Origin: Desulfovibrio sp.
GTDB taxonomy: Bacteria; Desulfobacterota; Desulfovibrionia; Desulfovibrionales; Desulfovibrionaceae
NCBI GenBank assembly: GCA_017454325.1
Contig: JAFTDG010000024.1
Span: forward strand, 1-50,694
Length of the DNA: 50,694 nucleotides
Direction of reading: 5' to 3'
Translations under genes and position numbers: made by a program
Part shown: piece after piece, positions 19,076 to 28,410 of the stretch
Numbering within the stretch: the stretch's first letter is position 1
Layout of the letters: each line of letters begins with the position of its first letter
Notes under the pieces: generated by a model
What the model was told of the DNA's origin: nothing
What the model saw: only the letters and a program-made list of their open reading frames with translations
Databases searched by the model: none

Positions 19076-19307
19076 AAATACATTTGAGAAAAGGATGATG
19101 CGTCTGCAGGAAATTGTGACAGCCCTGGAAAGTGGCGATGTGCCTTTGGAAAAGGGTATGGCCTTGTACAAGGAAGGGGCGGCTTGCGCACGCTCTTGCC
19201 GTGAACAGCTGGAAAAGGCGCGTCACGAGCTGGAAGTGTGGCAGGACGGCCAGGCACAAGCCATGGAACTGGGGAATTGTGTTGCCGAGGAGGCGGAACA
19301 GGCATGA
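19059..19307 (+). CDS. xseB: Exodeoxyribonuclease VII small subunit
   Basis: An 82-residue helical protein. The family signature FEKRMMRLQEIVTALESGDV, followed by PLEKGMALYKEGAACARSC, is complete. Several copies bind the long helices of XseA and are needed for activity. The ATG at 19059 lies inside the last 17 bases of the M23 gene, and the stop overlaps the ispA start in ATGATG/TGA, so translation is coupled on both sides. Confidence 0.95.
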   Translation: MSAKTENTFEKRMMRLQEIVTALESGDVPLEKGMALYKEGAACARSCREQLEKARHELEVWQDGQAQAMELGNCVAEEAEQA

Positions 19308-20197
19308 TGCCAGCAGCCGAGATGAAATCTCTGCTCGCTGCAAGGGGCAGAACTGTAGAGGCTTTTTTGTCTACCTGTCTGGACGGGCGCGACATGCCGT
19401 CGCGTTTACGTCAGGCCATGCTCTATAGCCTGATGGCTGGGGGTAAACGCTTGCGGCCCGTACTGTGCATGAGCGCGGCCGCTTTGTGCGGGCTGAATAC
19501 GGAGCGTGTACTGCCTTTTGCCGCTGCCATTGAGATGATCCATACCTATTCACTCATTCACGATGATCTGCCGGCCATGGACAATGATGATTTGCGCCGG
19601 GGCAAGCCTTCCAATCATAAAGCCTTTGACGAAGCCACGGCTATTTTGGCTGGTGACGGTCTGCTTACGGACGCCTTTCTGATGATGTGTACCACTGACC
19701 TCCCCTCCGAACGGGTGCTTGCGGCTGTAAGTGAACTGGCACTGGCTGCGGGATCTTCAGGCATGGTGGGTGGACAGGAGTGGGATATGTTGTACACAGG
19801 AGGGCCGGCCATTGAGCTGACACAGTTGCGTACCATGCACGCCATGAAAACTGGTGCGCTGTTGCGGGCTTCCTGTGTGTGCGGCGTACTGCTTGCCGGT
19901 GCGCAAACCGCCGTGCGCGATGCGCTGTCGGCTTATGGTGCGGCCCTTGGCGTGGCCTTTCAGATTGCAGATGATATTCTCGATGTTGTTGCCGATACAG
20001 CTACGCTGGGCAAGCCTTCAGGCAGCGACGCAGCGCGGGGTAAGAACACCTATCCCGCTCTTGTAGGTATTGAAAGGAGTCGGGACTTGGCGCGTGCCCA
20101 AGCAGATGCGGCCTGCGCAGCATTGGCCGGATTTTCTGGACCAGAAGCGGATTTTCTACGCTCTCTTGCTGACTACACGGTACATCGGGCGGCCTGA
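19304..20197 (+). CDS. ispA: Farnesyl/geranyl diphosphate synthase (polyprenyl synthase)
   Basis: A 297-residue prenyl transferase that condenses IPP with allylic diphosphates to give the C15 (or C20) precursor of quinones and undecaprenyl phosphate. KRLRPVLCM is the first binding region. The first Asp-rich motif is DDLPAMDNDDLRRGKPS, in the DDxxxxD form of the bacterial short-chain group. SGMVGGQEWDM and KTGALLRASC follow, and the second Asp-rich motif is QIADDILDVVADT. Two consecutive ATGs (19304 and 19307) overlap the xseB stop. The gene is followed at once by dxs, a conserved isoprenoid pairing. Confidence 0.95.
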   Translation: MMPAAEMKSLLAARGRTVEAFLSTCLDGRDMPSRLRQAMLYSLMAGGKRLRPVLCMSAAALCGLNTERVLPFAAAIEMIHTYSLIHDDLPAMDNDDLRRGKPSNHKAFDEATAILAGDGLLTDAFLMMCTTDLPSERVLAAVSELALAAGSSGMVGGQEWDMLYTGGPAIELTQLRTMHAMKTGALLRASCVCGVLLAGAQTAVRDALSAYGAALGVAFQIADDILDVVADTATLGKPSGSDAARGKNTYPALVGIERSRDLARAQADAACAALAGFSGPEADFLRSLADYTVHRAA

Positions 20198-20198
20198 T

Positions 20199-22103
20199 AT
20201 GGAGCGCTGTGTGGCAGATACACCGCTGCTGGACGGTATTGACAGCCCTGCGTGTTTGCATTCCTTTTCTGATGAGCAGCTGGTCCATCTGGCCGCAGAG
20301 GTACGCCAGCGCATCATAGAGGTGGTTTCGCACACAGGTGGGCATCTTGCGCCTTCATTGGGCGTGGTAGAGTTGACGCTTGCACTTCTTTCCACCTTTG
20401 ACATGGGGAAGGACAGGCTTATCTGGGATGTGGGCCACCAGGCATATGCCTATAAGTTGCTTACCGGGCGTGCTGCACAATTTCACACCTTGCGCAGTTT
20501 TGGAGGAATTTCCGGTTTCCCGCGCATGGCCGAGAGCCCGTATGATCATTTTGGAGTGGGGCATTCTTCCACATCCATTTCCGCCGCATTAGGTATGGCG
20601 CTGGCGCGTGATCTTTCTGGTCTTTCCCATCATGTTATCGCAGTTATTGGCGATGGCTCGTTGACAGGGGGAGAGGCTTTTGAGGGGCTTAATCTGGCCG
20701 GGCATATGGGACGACGGCTTATTGTAGTGCTCAATGACAATGAGATGTCCATTTCGCCCAATGTAGGTGCACTCTCGCTTTTTCTAAGTCGTACCCTGTC
20801 CAGACGGTGGGTGCGGCAGACCCGTCGAGAAGTCCTCAAATTTTTGCGCTCTATCCCTCGTATAGGACAAAAACTTGCTGTATATGCCATGCGTGGGGAA
20901 TGGAGCTTCAAGTCTTTTTTCACACCGGGAATGCTTTTCGAGGCATTTCGCTTCAATTATATTGGGCCTGTGGATGGGCATGACATCCCGGCCTTGCGCC
21001 GACATCTTATGGCGGCAGCGAGCATTGAGGATGGGCCTGTGCTGTTGCATGTGCGCACATGCAAGGGCAAGGGCTATGCCCCAGCGGAAAAAAATCCGAC
21101 TCTGTATCATGGTATTGGCCTGTTCACGCCAGAGACCGGCCAGCCCGTACCGTCCACGGCAAAACTGTCTTCCTTTACAAGCGTGTTCAGCAATGCCTTG
21201 CTGGAGATTGCCGCACGCAATGACAGCGTTATAGCTATTACTGCGGCCATGCCAGAAGGCACCGGCACAGCCAAGTTTCGCGAACGTTTCCCTGACCGTT
21301 TTGTGGATGTCGGTATTTGTGAGCAGCATGCTGTTACCTTTGCCGCTGGGCTGGCAAGCCAAGGGTACCATCCTGTGGTGGCCGTGTACTCAACCTTTCT
21401 GCAACGGGCCTATGACCAGATAGTGCACGATGTTTGTCTGCAAAATTTGCCCGTGACTTTCTGTGTGGACCGCGCAGGATTAGTGGGGGAAGATGGAGCC
21501 ACGCATCACGGAGCCTTTGATATCGCCTATCTGCGACATATTCCCAACATGCGACTGATGGCTCCACGTGATGAGGATATGCTTCGTCACTGCTTGAATA
21601 CTGCCTTGCAGCTTACAGGTCCATGTGCCCTGCGTTACCCGCGTGGTGTCGGTTTTGGCATACCCCTGACTGGCGGCATGCGCGTGCTTGCGTCGGACAT
21701 GGGGGAAGTGATGTTGGAGGGGACGGACGTAGCCGTGATAGCCGTAGGCAACAGGGTACACCCTTCGCTGGAAGCTGCTGCCCTGGTAGAACAGGAAACT
21801 GGCATACGGACACTGGTTTTTGATCCCGTGTGGCTCAAGCCTTTACCAGAAGCACAGCTGGCAGATATCGCACGACGTTTTAGCCGTATCCTTCTGGTGG
21901 AAGAGGGCGTGCTTGCGGGCGGTTTTTCTTCCGCAGTGCTTGAATTCTGGAATGATAGGGGCTTGCTTTGCGGGCAACGCATTAAACGTATGGGGCTGCC
22001 TGACCGATTTGTGGAACATGGCAGCCAGTTACGCCTACGTGAACAGGTAGGTCTGCGTTGCAAAAATATTGCTGAGGCAATTGTGGCCTTGTCTATGCGC
22101 TAA
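20199..22103 (+). CDS. dxs: 1-deoxy-D-xylulose-5-phosphate synthase
   Basis: A 634-residue thiamine diphosphate enzyme that condenses pyruvate and glyceraldehyde 3-phosphate in the first step of the MEP route. Landmarks are TGGHLAPSLGVVELT, WDVGHQAYAYKLLTGR, the ThDP motif IAVIGDGSLTGGEAFEGLN near residue 151, and NYIGPVDGHD. In the pyrimidine domain there is FVDVGICEQHAVTFAAGLA, and then HHGAFDIAYLR. The start ATG at 20199 lies one base after the ispA stop (TGATATG). It is the last gene of the seven-gene operon and converges on an unrecognised minus-strand gene four bases downstream. Confidence 0.97.
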   Translation: MERCVADTPLLDGIDSPACLHSFSDEQLVHLAAEVRQRIIEVVSHTGGHLAPSLGVVELTLALLSTFDMGKDRLIWDVGHQAYAYKLLTGRAAQFHTLRSFGGISGFPRMAESPYDHFGVGHSSTSISAALGMALARDLSGLSHHVIAVIGDGSLTGGEAFEGLNLAGHMGRRLIVVLNDNEMSISPNVGALSLFLSRTLSRRWVRQTRREVLKFLRSIPRIGQKLAVYAMRGEWSFKSFFTPGMLFEAFRFNYIGPVDGHDIPALRRHLMAAASIEDGPVLLHVRTCKGKGYAPAEKNPTLYHGIGLFTPETGQPVPSTAKLSSFTSVFSNALLEIAARNDSVIAITAAMPEGTGTAKFRERFPDRFVDVGICEQHAVTFAAGLASQGYHPVVAVYSTFLQRAYDQIVHDVCLQNLPVTFCVDRAGLVGEDGATHHGAFDIAYLRHIPNMRLMAPRDEDMLRHCLNTALQLTGPCALRYPRGVGFGIPLTGGMRVLASDMGEVMLEGTDVAVIAVGNRVHPSLEAAALVEQETGIRTLVFDPVWLKPLPEAQLADIARRFSRILLVEEGVLAGGFSSAVLEFWNDRGLLCGQRIKRMGLPDRFVEHGSQLRLREQVGLRCKNIAEAIVALSMR

Positions 22104-22107
22104 AAGA

Positions 22108-23001
22108 TTACTGTTTTATTTGTTTGTGCAGCATGGCGCGCAGAGTTTCGGCCTCCGGGCCGGAATGTCTCGCGAGAAAATGTGTAAGCCGTGATGTCAC
22201 AGCTGGATGGCGTGGTGCTAATTCATAGAGGGATGCCGCCGCCGCCGTACAGACGGCAAAGATGCGTGCATGCTGCATGCCTGCTGCCTTGAGATGGGCA
22301 TACTGTAGTGCGGTGTTAATGATGCTGTCTAGAAAAGCTGTATCACCCGAGGCAAAAAAGGCCATCCAGTACATATGGAGGACGGTTTGTTCAGATCGGA
22401 TATCCCATGCAGCAAGAGGAGCCGGACTTCTGGCGATTTGGTCGCGCAGCAGAGTATCCTCTGGGCTTAGCAAGCGGCCTATGAGTTCGTTTTCATCGGC
22501 AAGCTGCGCCAGATGTACTGCCCAGGCCAAAGTGCGGCGGCCGTTGCGTCCCAGGGAATCCGGTGGGGGCAGCAGCCGCTGTCGGGTCGTGGCATCCATA
22601 CGCAGCACCTGAGCAAAGAAGGCTGCGAGGGCGAGCTGCTTGCGGGTATCTGTCAGTACACCCTGCGCATCAAAGGTACGCAGGATGCCAGCCAGCACTT
22701 CTTGATGCGGCTTCTGATAGTAGAACTCTACGTCCCTGGCATAGTGGGGCACTGCTTTAGAGAAGGCAACTGCTGCATCTGCAGGTCGGTCATGAGATTG
22801 CAGGGGCAAAACCGCTATTAAGACCGCCACACAAGAAAAAGTGAGTTTGCGTAACGTATGCAGTATCCGTCGCGTTATGCGGTTATATGCAATGGCCGCT
22901 GTGTTAAGGAATAATGGTGGATTACGTGGAAGTGTGAGAAAAAAGGACGATAGCATTACAGGTATATATCTCAAGGCAGTACGGGCATGCAAGCTGTTCA
23001 T
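22108..23001 (-). CDS. Unrecognised protein with an internal hydrophobic segment
   Basis: I do not recognise this family. From the ATG at 23001 it has 297 residues. A hydrophobic stretch (LTFSCVAVLIAVLPLQS) near residue 55-70 looks like a signal or anchor, which suggests the true start may be further downstream at a non-standard codon. No good ribosome site precedes 23001 or the alternatives at 23067 (TTG) and 22956 (ATG). The rest (about 75-297) is mostly amphipathic helix rich in Ala and Leu (TRKQLALAAFFAQVLRMD, RRTLAWAVHLAQLADENELI), like a helical-repeat periplasmic domain. It stands alone between dxs and holA and is divergent from holA. Coding is supported by the steady frame over nearly 900 bases, which has no competing gene. 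Confidence 0.6.
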   Translation of the reverse strand: MNSLHARTALRYIPVMLSSFFLTLPRNPPLFLNTAAIAYNRITRRILHTLRKLTFSCVAVLIAVLPLQSHDRPADAAVAFSKAVPHYARDVEFYYQKPHQEVLAGILRTFDAQGVLTDTRKQLALAAFFAQVLRMDATTRQRLLPPPDSLGRNGRRTLAWAVHLAQLADENELIGRLLSPEDTLLRDQIARSPAPLAAWDIRSEQTVLHMYWMAFFASGDTAFLDSIINTALQYAHLKAAGMQHARIFAVCTAAAASLYELAPRHPAVTSRLTHFLARHSGPEAETLRAMLHKQIKQ

Positions 23002-23058
23002 GATGGGAGAATGTTTACAGCAGCCCAGAAGCGACACATAAGCTGTTTGTGCATATTG

Positions 23059-23087
23059 TTGAGCCAATAGTCATGTTGGGGTATGGT
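23059..23087 (+). promoter_or_regulatory. Possible promoter of the holA-radC-lon-prmC operon
   Basis: TTGAGC (23059-23064), a 17-base spacer and TATGGT (23082-23087) lie about 48 bases before the holA ATG. Two near-copies of CCAATnnnCATGTT fall here, one inside the spacer (about 23064-23077) and one downstream of the -10 (about 23101-23114). They are spaced about 37 bases apart and could be regulator sites. Prediction only. Confidence 0.35.
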
Positions 23088-23134
23088 GTTGTTATTGTGC
23101 AACCAATGACCATGTTTTCCACAGGAATCCGACC

Positions 23135-24145
23135 ATGAACAGTGATGGCCGACATGGCTTCTCATTTTTGGTCTGCCCTGACGGACAGCTGTTACGTACA
23201 CATTTAGAGCAGCTTGTGACCGAGAGCACTCCGGCTCAAGGTACTTGGGAACGGCATGTCTACTGGGGTGATGAGGATCCCCCCCCTCGTTTTTGGGAAC
23301 AGCTCACCCTTCAGGGATTATTTGGTACGCCACGTTTGTTGGTAGCACGGCAGGCGCATCTTTGGTCCGCAGCGGTATGGAAAAAAATATCACATGCGCT
23401 GGCCCATCCTGGGGAGCAGTGCTGGCCCGTTTTTTGTCTGGAAGGTCGGTGGGAAAAGGGACGACCAAAGGTGCCAGCCCATATCCTGAAACTGCGGTGC
23501 CTGTCCTTCGCTGACAAGCAGGGCTGGGTCTGGCGTCAAGACGGTTTGAATGAACGCGGGGTTAAACGGTATGTGCTGCAGCGTGCCAAGGCGCGTGGAC
23601 TTACATTCACGCCTGATGCGCTGGAACAATTTTGTGTGTCGGTACCACCATATGGGCAGGCCATTGAAAATGAGCTTGACAAGTTCAGTCTGCTCTGTGA
23701 CGCCACCTGTGCGAAGGGCGTTGCTCCAGATAAGGGACACATCACCAATGCCATGATAAGTGCCGCATGGAGTTCTGAGTGCAATGTGTTTTCCTGTATC
23801 CGCCATATGGAAGCGGGTAATCTTCCAGCTGTGTGGAAGGAACTGTCACACAGCACAGAGGATGATAGTTTGCTTTTTTCTCTACTGGGCTTACTTGCGC
23901 GGGAGCTGCGCCTTTTCTGGAGTATTCAGATCGGCGAAAGTGTACGTCTGCATTCCAGCGAGGCCGCATATAAACACACGTTGGCAGCAAGATTGGAGCC
24001 GAGAGCCCTCTCCGAGGGTATGACCATGATTATGGATGCTGAACTGCAGGTAAAAAATGGCAATCGCACACCTAAACAAGGCTTGGAATTTCTGGCGACG
24101 CAAATGACAGCCCTATTTGCTGCTGCATCCAGACAATCTCGATAA
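23135..24145 (+). CDS. holA: DNA polymerase III delta subunit (HolA-like clamp-loader protein)
   Basis: A 336-residue protein at the low-similarity end of the HolA family. The N-terminal part (FLVCPDGQLLRTHLEQLV, then LFGTPRLLVARQA) matches the delta start, where the usual LLxGxExxL motif has weakened. The middle reads GVKRYVLQRAKARGLTFTPDALEQFCVSVPPYGQAIENELDKFSLLC, the typical helical lid: residues chosen for cleavage of DNA contacts, followed by FSLLGLLARELRLFWSI in the collar domain. In the replisome, delta opens the beta clamp. It has AGGAATCC before the ATG and is followed after 43 bases by radC. Confidence 0.85.
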   Translation: MNSDGRHGFSFLVCPDGQLLRTHLEQLVTESTPAQGTWERHVYWGDEDPPPRFWEQLTLQGLFGTPRLLVARQAHLWSAAVWKKISHALAHPGEQCWPVFCLEGRWEKGRPKVPAHILKLRCLSFADKQGWVWRQDGLNERGVKRYVLQRAKARGLTFTPDALEQFCVSVPPYGQAIENELDKFSLLCDATCAKGVAPDKGHITNAMISAAWSSECNVFSCIRHMEAGNLPAVWKELSHSTEDDSLLFSLLGLLARELRLFWSIQIGESVRLHSSEAAYKHTLAARLEPRALSEGMTMIMDAELQVKNGNRTPKQGLEFLATQMTALFAAASRQSR

Positions 24146-24188
24146 ATATTCCTCTTGCGCAATTTCCAAGACTGCTTATTGTTGTATA

Positions 24189-24878
24189 ATGGTAAAGTCA
24201 AATCCAGTACCTGCCTCATTTCAGGGGCATCGGGAACGACTCCGGCAGAGGCTGGATCAGACGCCTGCCGCTGTGGCAGATTATGAAGTGTTGGAATTGT
24301 TGCTTGGCTATGTTTTGACACGAAGGGATACTAAACCTCTTGCCAAGGAGTTGCTTCGCCGTTTCGGCAGCATGCGGGGGGTTTTGGAAGCCAAGCCTGA
24401 TGAACTTTTACAGATATCGGGTTTCGGGCCTGCATTGCTTGCCTTTTGGCGAGTGCTACGCGAAACACGGGTTCGTTATGTGGCCTCCAAACTCATACAG
24501 CGTGAGGTGCTGGCTACACCGCAGGCCGTAGCCCGTCTTGCCCAGGTACGGCTAAGTGGCAGCCCGTATGAGGAATGCTGGCTCGCTCTTGTGGATGGGA
24601 GTAATCGACTCATAGCTTGGCAGATGCTCAGGCGTGGGGGTGTAGCAGAGGTTCCCCTCTATCCCAGGGATGTGTTTGAGGCCGCATTGGTGCATAAGGC
24701 AAGCGGTATTATATTGGTGCATAATCACCCGGGCGGTAATCTCGAACCTTCGTCACAAGACTGCCTGTTAACAGAAGAACTACAACGTCTGGCACCGCAT
24801 ATGGGCCTGCGTTTTTTGGATCATGTTATTGTTACAGATGGAGACTGCTTCAGTATAGTGCGTTCACAGCGCTTGTGA
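24189..24878 (+). CDS. radC: RadC family JAB-domain protein
   Basis: A 229-residue protein with an N-terminal helix-hairpin-helix-like region (about 20-95: VLELLLGYVLTRRDTKPLAKELLRRFG, LLQISGFGPALLAFW). The JAB1/MPN domain at about 105-229 carries the metal motif HNHPGGNLEPSSQD, with a conserved upstream Glu in the family position. RadC proteins were linked to DNA repair, but the enzymatic role remains unclear in most bacteria. The ATG at 24189 is favoured because the family match begins within ten residues of it; upstream frame belongs to the end of holA. It lies 17 bases before lon. Confidence 0.93.
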   Translation: MVKSNPVPASFQGHRERLRQRLDQTPAAVADYEVLELLLGYVLTRRDTKPLAKELLRRFGSMRGVLEAKPDELLQISGFGPALLAFWRVLRETRVRYVASKLIQREVLATPQAVARLAQVRLSGSPYEECWLALVDGSNRLIAWQMLRRGGVAEVPLYPRDVFEAALVHKASGIILVHNHPGGNLEPSSQDCLLTEELQRLAPHMGLRFLDHVIVTDGDCFSIVRSQRL

Positions 24879-24895
24879 GCAGTCGGGGAGCATAC

Positions 24896-27442
24896 ATGGC
24901 CGACGACAATGAAAAAGATGCACTGGTATGTTCTGACGAAAGTGGAAACCAGGCACAACCTGTTATTGACAGTACGGAAGAGCATGAGAACGATACGGCA
25001 GGGCAACAGGCCCGTGAAGCCGGTTCAAACGACATTATACAGAGTATTCCCGACGTGCTGCCCGTATTGCCCGTGCGTGATGTGGTAATCTTCAATTATA
25101 TGATTCTGCCGCTCTTCATCAGTCGCGAGAGTTCTGTGCGCGCTGTAGACGCGGCCTTAAAAAACGGAAGGTATCTGCTGGTTTGTGCACAGAAAGAGGA
25201 ATCTACAGATGAGCCTGGCCCACAGGATCTTTATACTGTAGGTACTGTTGTGCAGGTCCTGCGCATGCTCAAGTTGCCGGATTCACGGGTGAAAATTCTG
25301 GTTCAAGGGGTCAGTCGCGCACGTATTACAGATTATCGGCGCATAGAGCCGTATATGGAAGCGCAAATTGTAGCCGTGACTGAACAGATATCAGCAGCAA
25401 ATGCTACGGTGGAGGCCCTGCTGCGTTCAGTACGTGACCAGAGTGAAAAGGTGCTCCATCTACGCGGTCTCGCCTCGCCGGATGTCCTTTCCGTTTTGCA
25501 GGGTGTGGATGACCCCGGCCGTCTGGCCGATCTTATTGCCGCCAATATGCGGATGAAAACTGCCGATGCGCAACGTATCCTTGAGACAGAAAATCCCGTG
25601 GAACGTCTTGAGCTCGTAAATGCCCAGCTGCAACGCGAGGTGGAGGTAGCCACCGTGCAGGCGCGAATTCAGAGCTCGGCCCGCGAGGGGATGGACAAGG
25701 CACAGAAAGATTATTTTCTGCGCGAACAGCTCAAGGCCATCCACAATGAGCTGGGTGACAGGGCGGACGAGAGCGAGGAAGATCTGGACAATTTGAGAAA
25801 AGCCCTCGACAAGGCCGGCCTGCCCAAGGAAGTCCGTCAGGAGGCGGACAAACAGCTGCGTCGTCTTTCGGGCATGCATGCCGATGCTTCTGAAGCCACA
25901 GTGGTACGCACGTATCTGGACTGGCTGGTAGACCTGCCCTGGAAAAAACTATCCCGTGACCGTTTGGACATACACCGTGCCAAGGAGGTGCTGGATGCCG
26001 ACCACTGTGGTCTTACCAAAATCAAGGATCGCATCCTCGAATTTCTGAGTGTCCGTAAACTTAATCCGCAATCAAAAGGCCCTATCCTCTGTTTTGTAGG
26101 ACCTCCTGGAGTGGGAAAGACTTCTCTGGGGCGTTCTATAGCGAGGGCTATGGGGCGTAAGTTTCAACGCCTATCCCTGGGCGGCATGCATGACGAAGCG
26201 GAAATCCGTGGTCACAGGCGTACCTACATCGGGGCCATGCCGGGACGTATTCTGCAGGCGCTCAAACAGGCAGGTACCCGTAATCCAGTCATTATGCTGG
26301 ATGAGGTGGACAAGCTTGGTACTGACTTCAGGGGTGATCCATCTTCTGCTCTGCTTGAGGTGCTGGATCCTGAGCAGAATTTTAGCTTTAGTGACCATTA
26401 TCTTAACGTGCCCTTTGATCTTTCCAAGGTCATGTTTATCTGCACTGCTAATCATTTGGACCCCATACCCGCAGCTTTGCGTGATCGTATGGAGGTCATT
26501 TCCTTGTCTGGATACACGTTACAGGAAAAGGCGGAGATTGCCCGTAAGCACCTTCTTGCCAAACAGGAGAAAGACAACGGTCTTAAGCCAGGTGAAATGA
26601 AGCTCAGTGCTGCTGCCCTTAACAAGGTTATTCGTGCTTACACACGTGAGGCGGGAGTGCGTAACCTGGAACGCGAGCTTTCATCCTTATGTCGCAAGCT
26701 CGCCCGCCGTAAGGCAGAAGGTGAGAACGGTCCCTTTACAGTGGGCACAGCAGAGGTGGAGAGCATGCTCGGGGCTCCCCGTTTTATAGAAGACGAGAAG
26801 GAGAAGAAGCTTAGGCCCGGCATGGCCTTAGGCTTGGCTTGGACGCCGGCGGGGGGCGAGGTACTCACGGTGGAGGCGACTGTAATGAAGGGCAAAGGTG
26901 GATTGACCCTTACAGGACAGTTGGGCGATGTCATGAAGGAAAGTGCCCAGGCCGCTTTGAGCTATATCCGTAGCCGGGCGGATTCGCTGGGTGTCGACCC
27001 CGGGTTTCTTAGCAAGCATGATTTACATGTGCATGTGCCAGCGGGAGCCACTCCCAAAGATGGTCCATCGGCGGGAGTGACGCTGACTACGGCACTCATA
27101 TCTGCTTTAACCGGCCGTCGTGTGCGGGCCGATGTGTGTATGACTGGCGAGATAACACTGCGGGGGCGCGTGTTGCCTGTTGGGGGCATTAAAGAAAAAA
27201 TACTGGCCGGAGTGGCGCGCGGACTCAAGCATGTTCTTATCCCATATCAGAATAGCAAGGATTTAGAGGATGTACCACAGGATTTGCTTAAACGTATAGA
27301 AGTACATCCTGTACATCACTATGATGATTTGCCCGCCCTGGTATTTGAGGATGGGGGGGTGCCCATTCGGACCCGCAAGGGCAAGCCTGAAACCACAAAG
27401 AAAAAAACTGCGCCAAAAGGTATGGATATGACAAGGGCCTGA
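24896..27442 (+). CDS. lon: ATP-dependent protease Lon
   Basis: An 848-residue cytoplasmic protease with AAA+ and Ser-Lys protease domains. An acidic lead of about 45 residues precedes the substrate-binding LON domain (LPVLPVRDVVIFNYMILPLF). Next come the helical linker (EGMDKAQKDYFLREQLKAI), Walker A GPPGVGKTSLGRSIA and Walker B VIMLDEVDKLG. The protease domain shows the catalytic Ser in PKDGPSAGVTLT and Lys in GGIKEKILA. The tail is basic (RKGKPETTKKKT). The ATG at 24896 has GGGGAG upstream. Downstream prmC begins five bases after the stop. Confidence 0.97.
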   Translation: MADDNEKDALVCSDESGNQAQPVIDSTEEHENDTAGQQAREAGSNDIIQSIPDVLPVLPVRDVVIFNYMILPLFISRESSVRAVDAALKNGRYLLVCAQKEESTDEPGPQDLYTVGTVVQVLRMLKLPDSRVKILVQGVSRARITDYRRIEPYMEAQIVAVTEQISAANATVEALLRSVRDQSEKVLHLRGLASPDVLSVLQGVDDPGRLADLIAANMRMKTADAQRILETENPVERLELVNAQLQREVEVATVQARIQSSAREGMDKAQKDYFLREQLKAIHNELGDRADESEEDLDNLRKALDKAGLPKEVRQEADKQLRRLSGMHADASEATVVRTYLDWLVDLPWKKLSRDRLDIHRAKEVLDADHCGLTKIKDRILEFLSVRKLNPQSKGPILCFVGPPGVGKTSLGRSIARAMGRKFQRLSLGGMHDEAEIRGHRRTYIGAMPGRILQALKQAGTRNPVIMLDEVDKLGTDFRGDPSSALLEVLDPEQNFSFSDHYLNVPFDLSKVMFICTANHLDPIPAALRDRMEVISLSGYTLQEKAEIARKHLLAKQEKDNGLKPGEMKLSAAALNKVIRAYTREAGVRNLERELSSLCRKLARRKAEGENGPFTVGTAEVESMLGAPRFIEDEKEKKLRPGMALGLAWTPAGGEVLTVEATVMKGKGGLTLTGQLGDVMKESAQAALSYIRSRADSLGVDPGFLSKHDLHVHVPAGATPKDGPSAGVTLTTALISALTGRRVRADVCMTGEITLRGRVLPVGGIKEKILAGVARGLKHVLIPYQNSKDLEDVPQDLLKRIEVHPVHHYDDLPALVFEDGGVPIRTRKGKPETTKKKTAPKGMDMTRA

Positions 27443-27446
27443 TGCC

Positions 27447-28328
27447 ATGCACCTTGGGGAATATCTAGCTTGCGCAACCAAGCGTCTTATTGAGGCGGGG
27501 GTGGACAGCCCCCGCCTTTCTGCAGAAATTCTGGCCTGTGAAGTGTTGTGTCTTCACAGCGTACAGTCAGTTCCCAGTTCAGCGCGTCTCTTTTGTATTA
27601 CAGAAACGCGTCGGGAGCTGTCTGAAGACGAGGTGGAGCGGCTTGACTTGCTACTGGCAAAACGTGCTGCGGGGTGTCCTGTGGCACAGATTGTGGGACG
27701 AAAGGAATTTTACGGACATGATTTTCTCGTCTCGCGTCATACACTCATTCCGAGGCCAGAAACAGAATTGCTGGTAGATATCATACTCCAAAAGCTGCCT
27801 GACTGCCTGCAGAATTTTGCAGATCTTGGAACAGGTAGCGGGTGTATAGGTTGCATCCTTGCTGTTGAGCGTCCGTCCTGGCGTGGCCTGCTTATTGATT
27901 CAAGCATAGCCGCCTTGAAAGTTGCACAAGCCAATAGTATGCGACTGGGATTGGAGCAGAGGCTTACTGTATTGTGCGGTGATATACAGCGACCGCCCCT
28001 TTTGGGATGTTCACTGGACATACTGGTGAGCAATCCCCCCTATATAGCCTGGAGTGAAAGGGACTCCGTAATGGAGGAAGTGTTCAGATGGGAACCCAGA
28101 GATGCGCTTTTTTCAGAAGAAAATGGTTTGCAGCATCTTGCTGGGTGTATAAAGGCTGCCGCACTAACCTTACGACCTGGAGGGTGGGTATTGTTAGAGC
28201 ATGGCGCAACACAGGGGCAGGCCGTACGACAGATGCTATGCGACCAGGGTGTTTTTGTCCGAAGTAAAACAGAACATGATCTTGCCGGGCATGAGCGCTG
28301 TACCTACGCTCAGAAACGTGTTAACTAA
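27447..28328 (+). CDS. prmC: Release factor glutamine methyltransferase PrmC
   Basis: A 293-residue SAM-dependent enzyme that methylates the GGQ glutamine of peptide release factors. The N-terminal helical domain (LACATKRLIEAGVDSPRLSA) is followed by VAQIVGRKEFYGHDFLVS and LIPRPETELLVD. The SAM loop is FADLGTGSGCIGCILA, and the substrate motif is VSNPPYIAWSE. All catalytic elements are present and length is normal. It is the last gene of the holA-radC-lon-prmC group, and tRNA genes follow 122 bases later. Confidence 0.95.
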   Translation: MHLGEYLACATKRLIEAGVDSPRLSAEILACEVLCLHSVQSVPSSARLFCITETRRELSEDEVERLDLLLAKRAAGCPVAQIVGRKEFYGHDFLVSRHTLIPRPETELLVDIILQKLPDCLQNFADLGTGSGCIGCILAVERPSWRGLLIDSSIAALKVAQANSMRLGLEQRLTVLCGDIQRPPLLGCSLDILVSNPPYIAWSERDSVMEEVFRWEPRDALFSEENGLQHLAGCIKAAALTLRPGGWVLLEHGATQGQAVRQMLCDQGVFVRSKTEHDLAGHERCTYAQKRVN

Positions 28329-28410
28329 TCAATATTGACAAACAATTGCCATGGCCGACGCGGAAAAAAGGGATGAGCTGAACAAAAAATTGAGAAAATG
28401 CATTTTCTGC

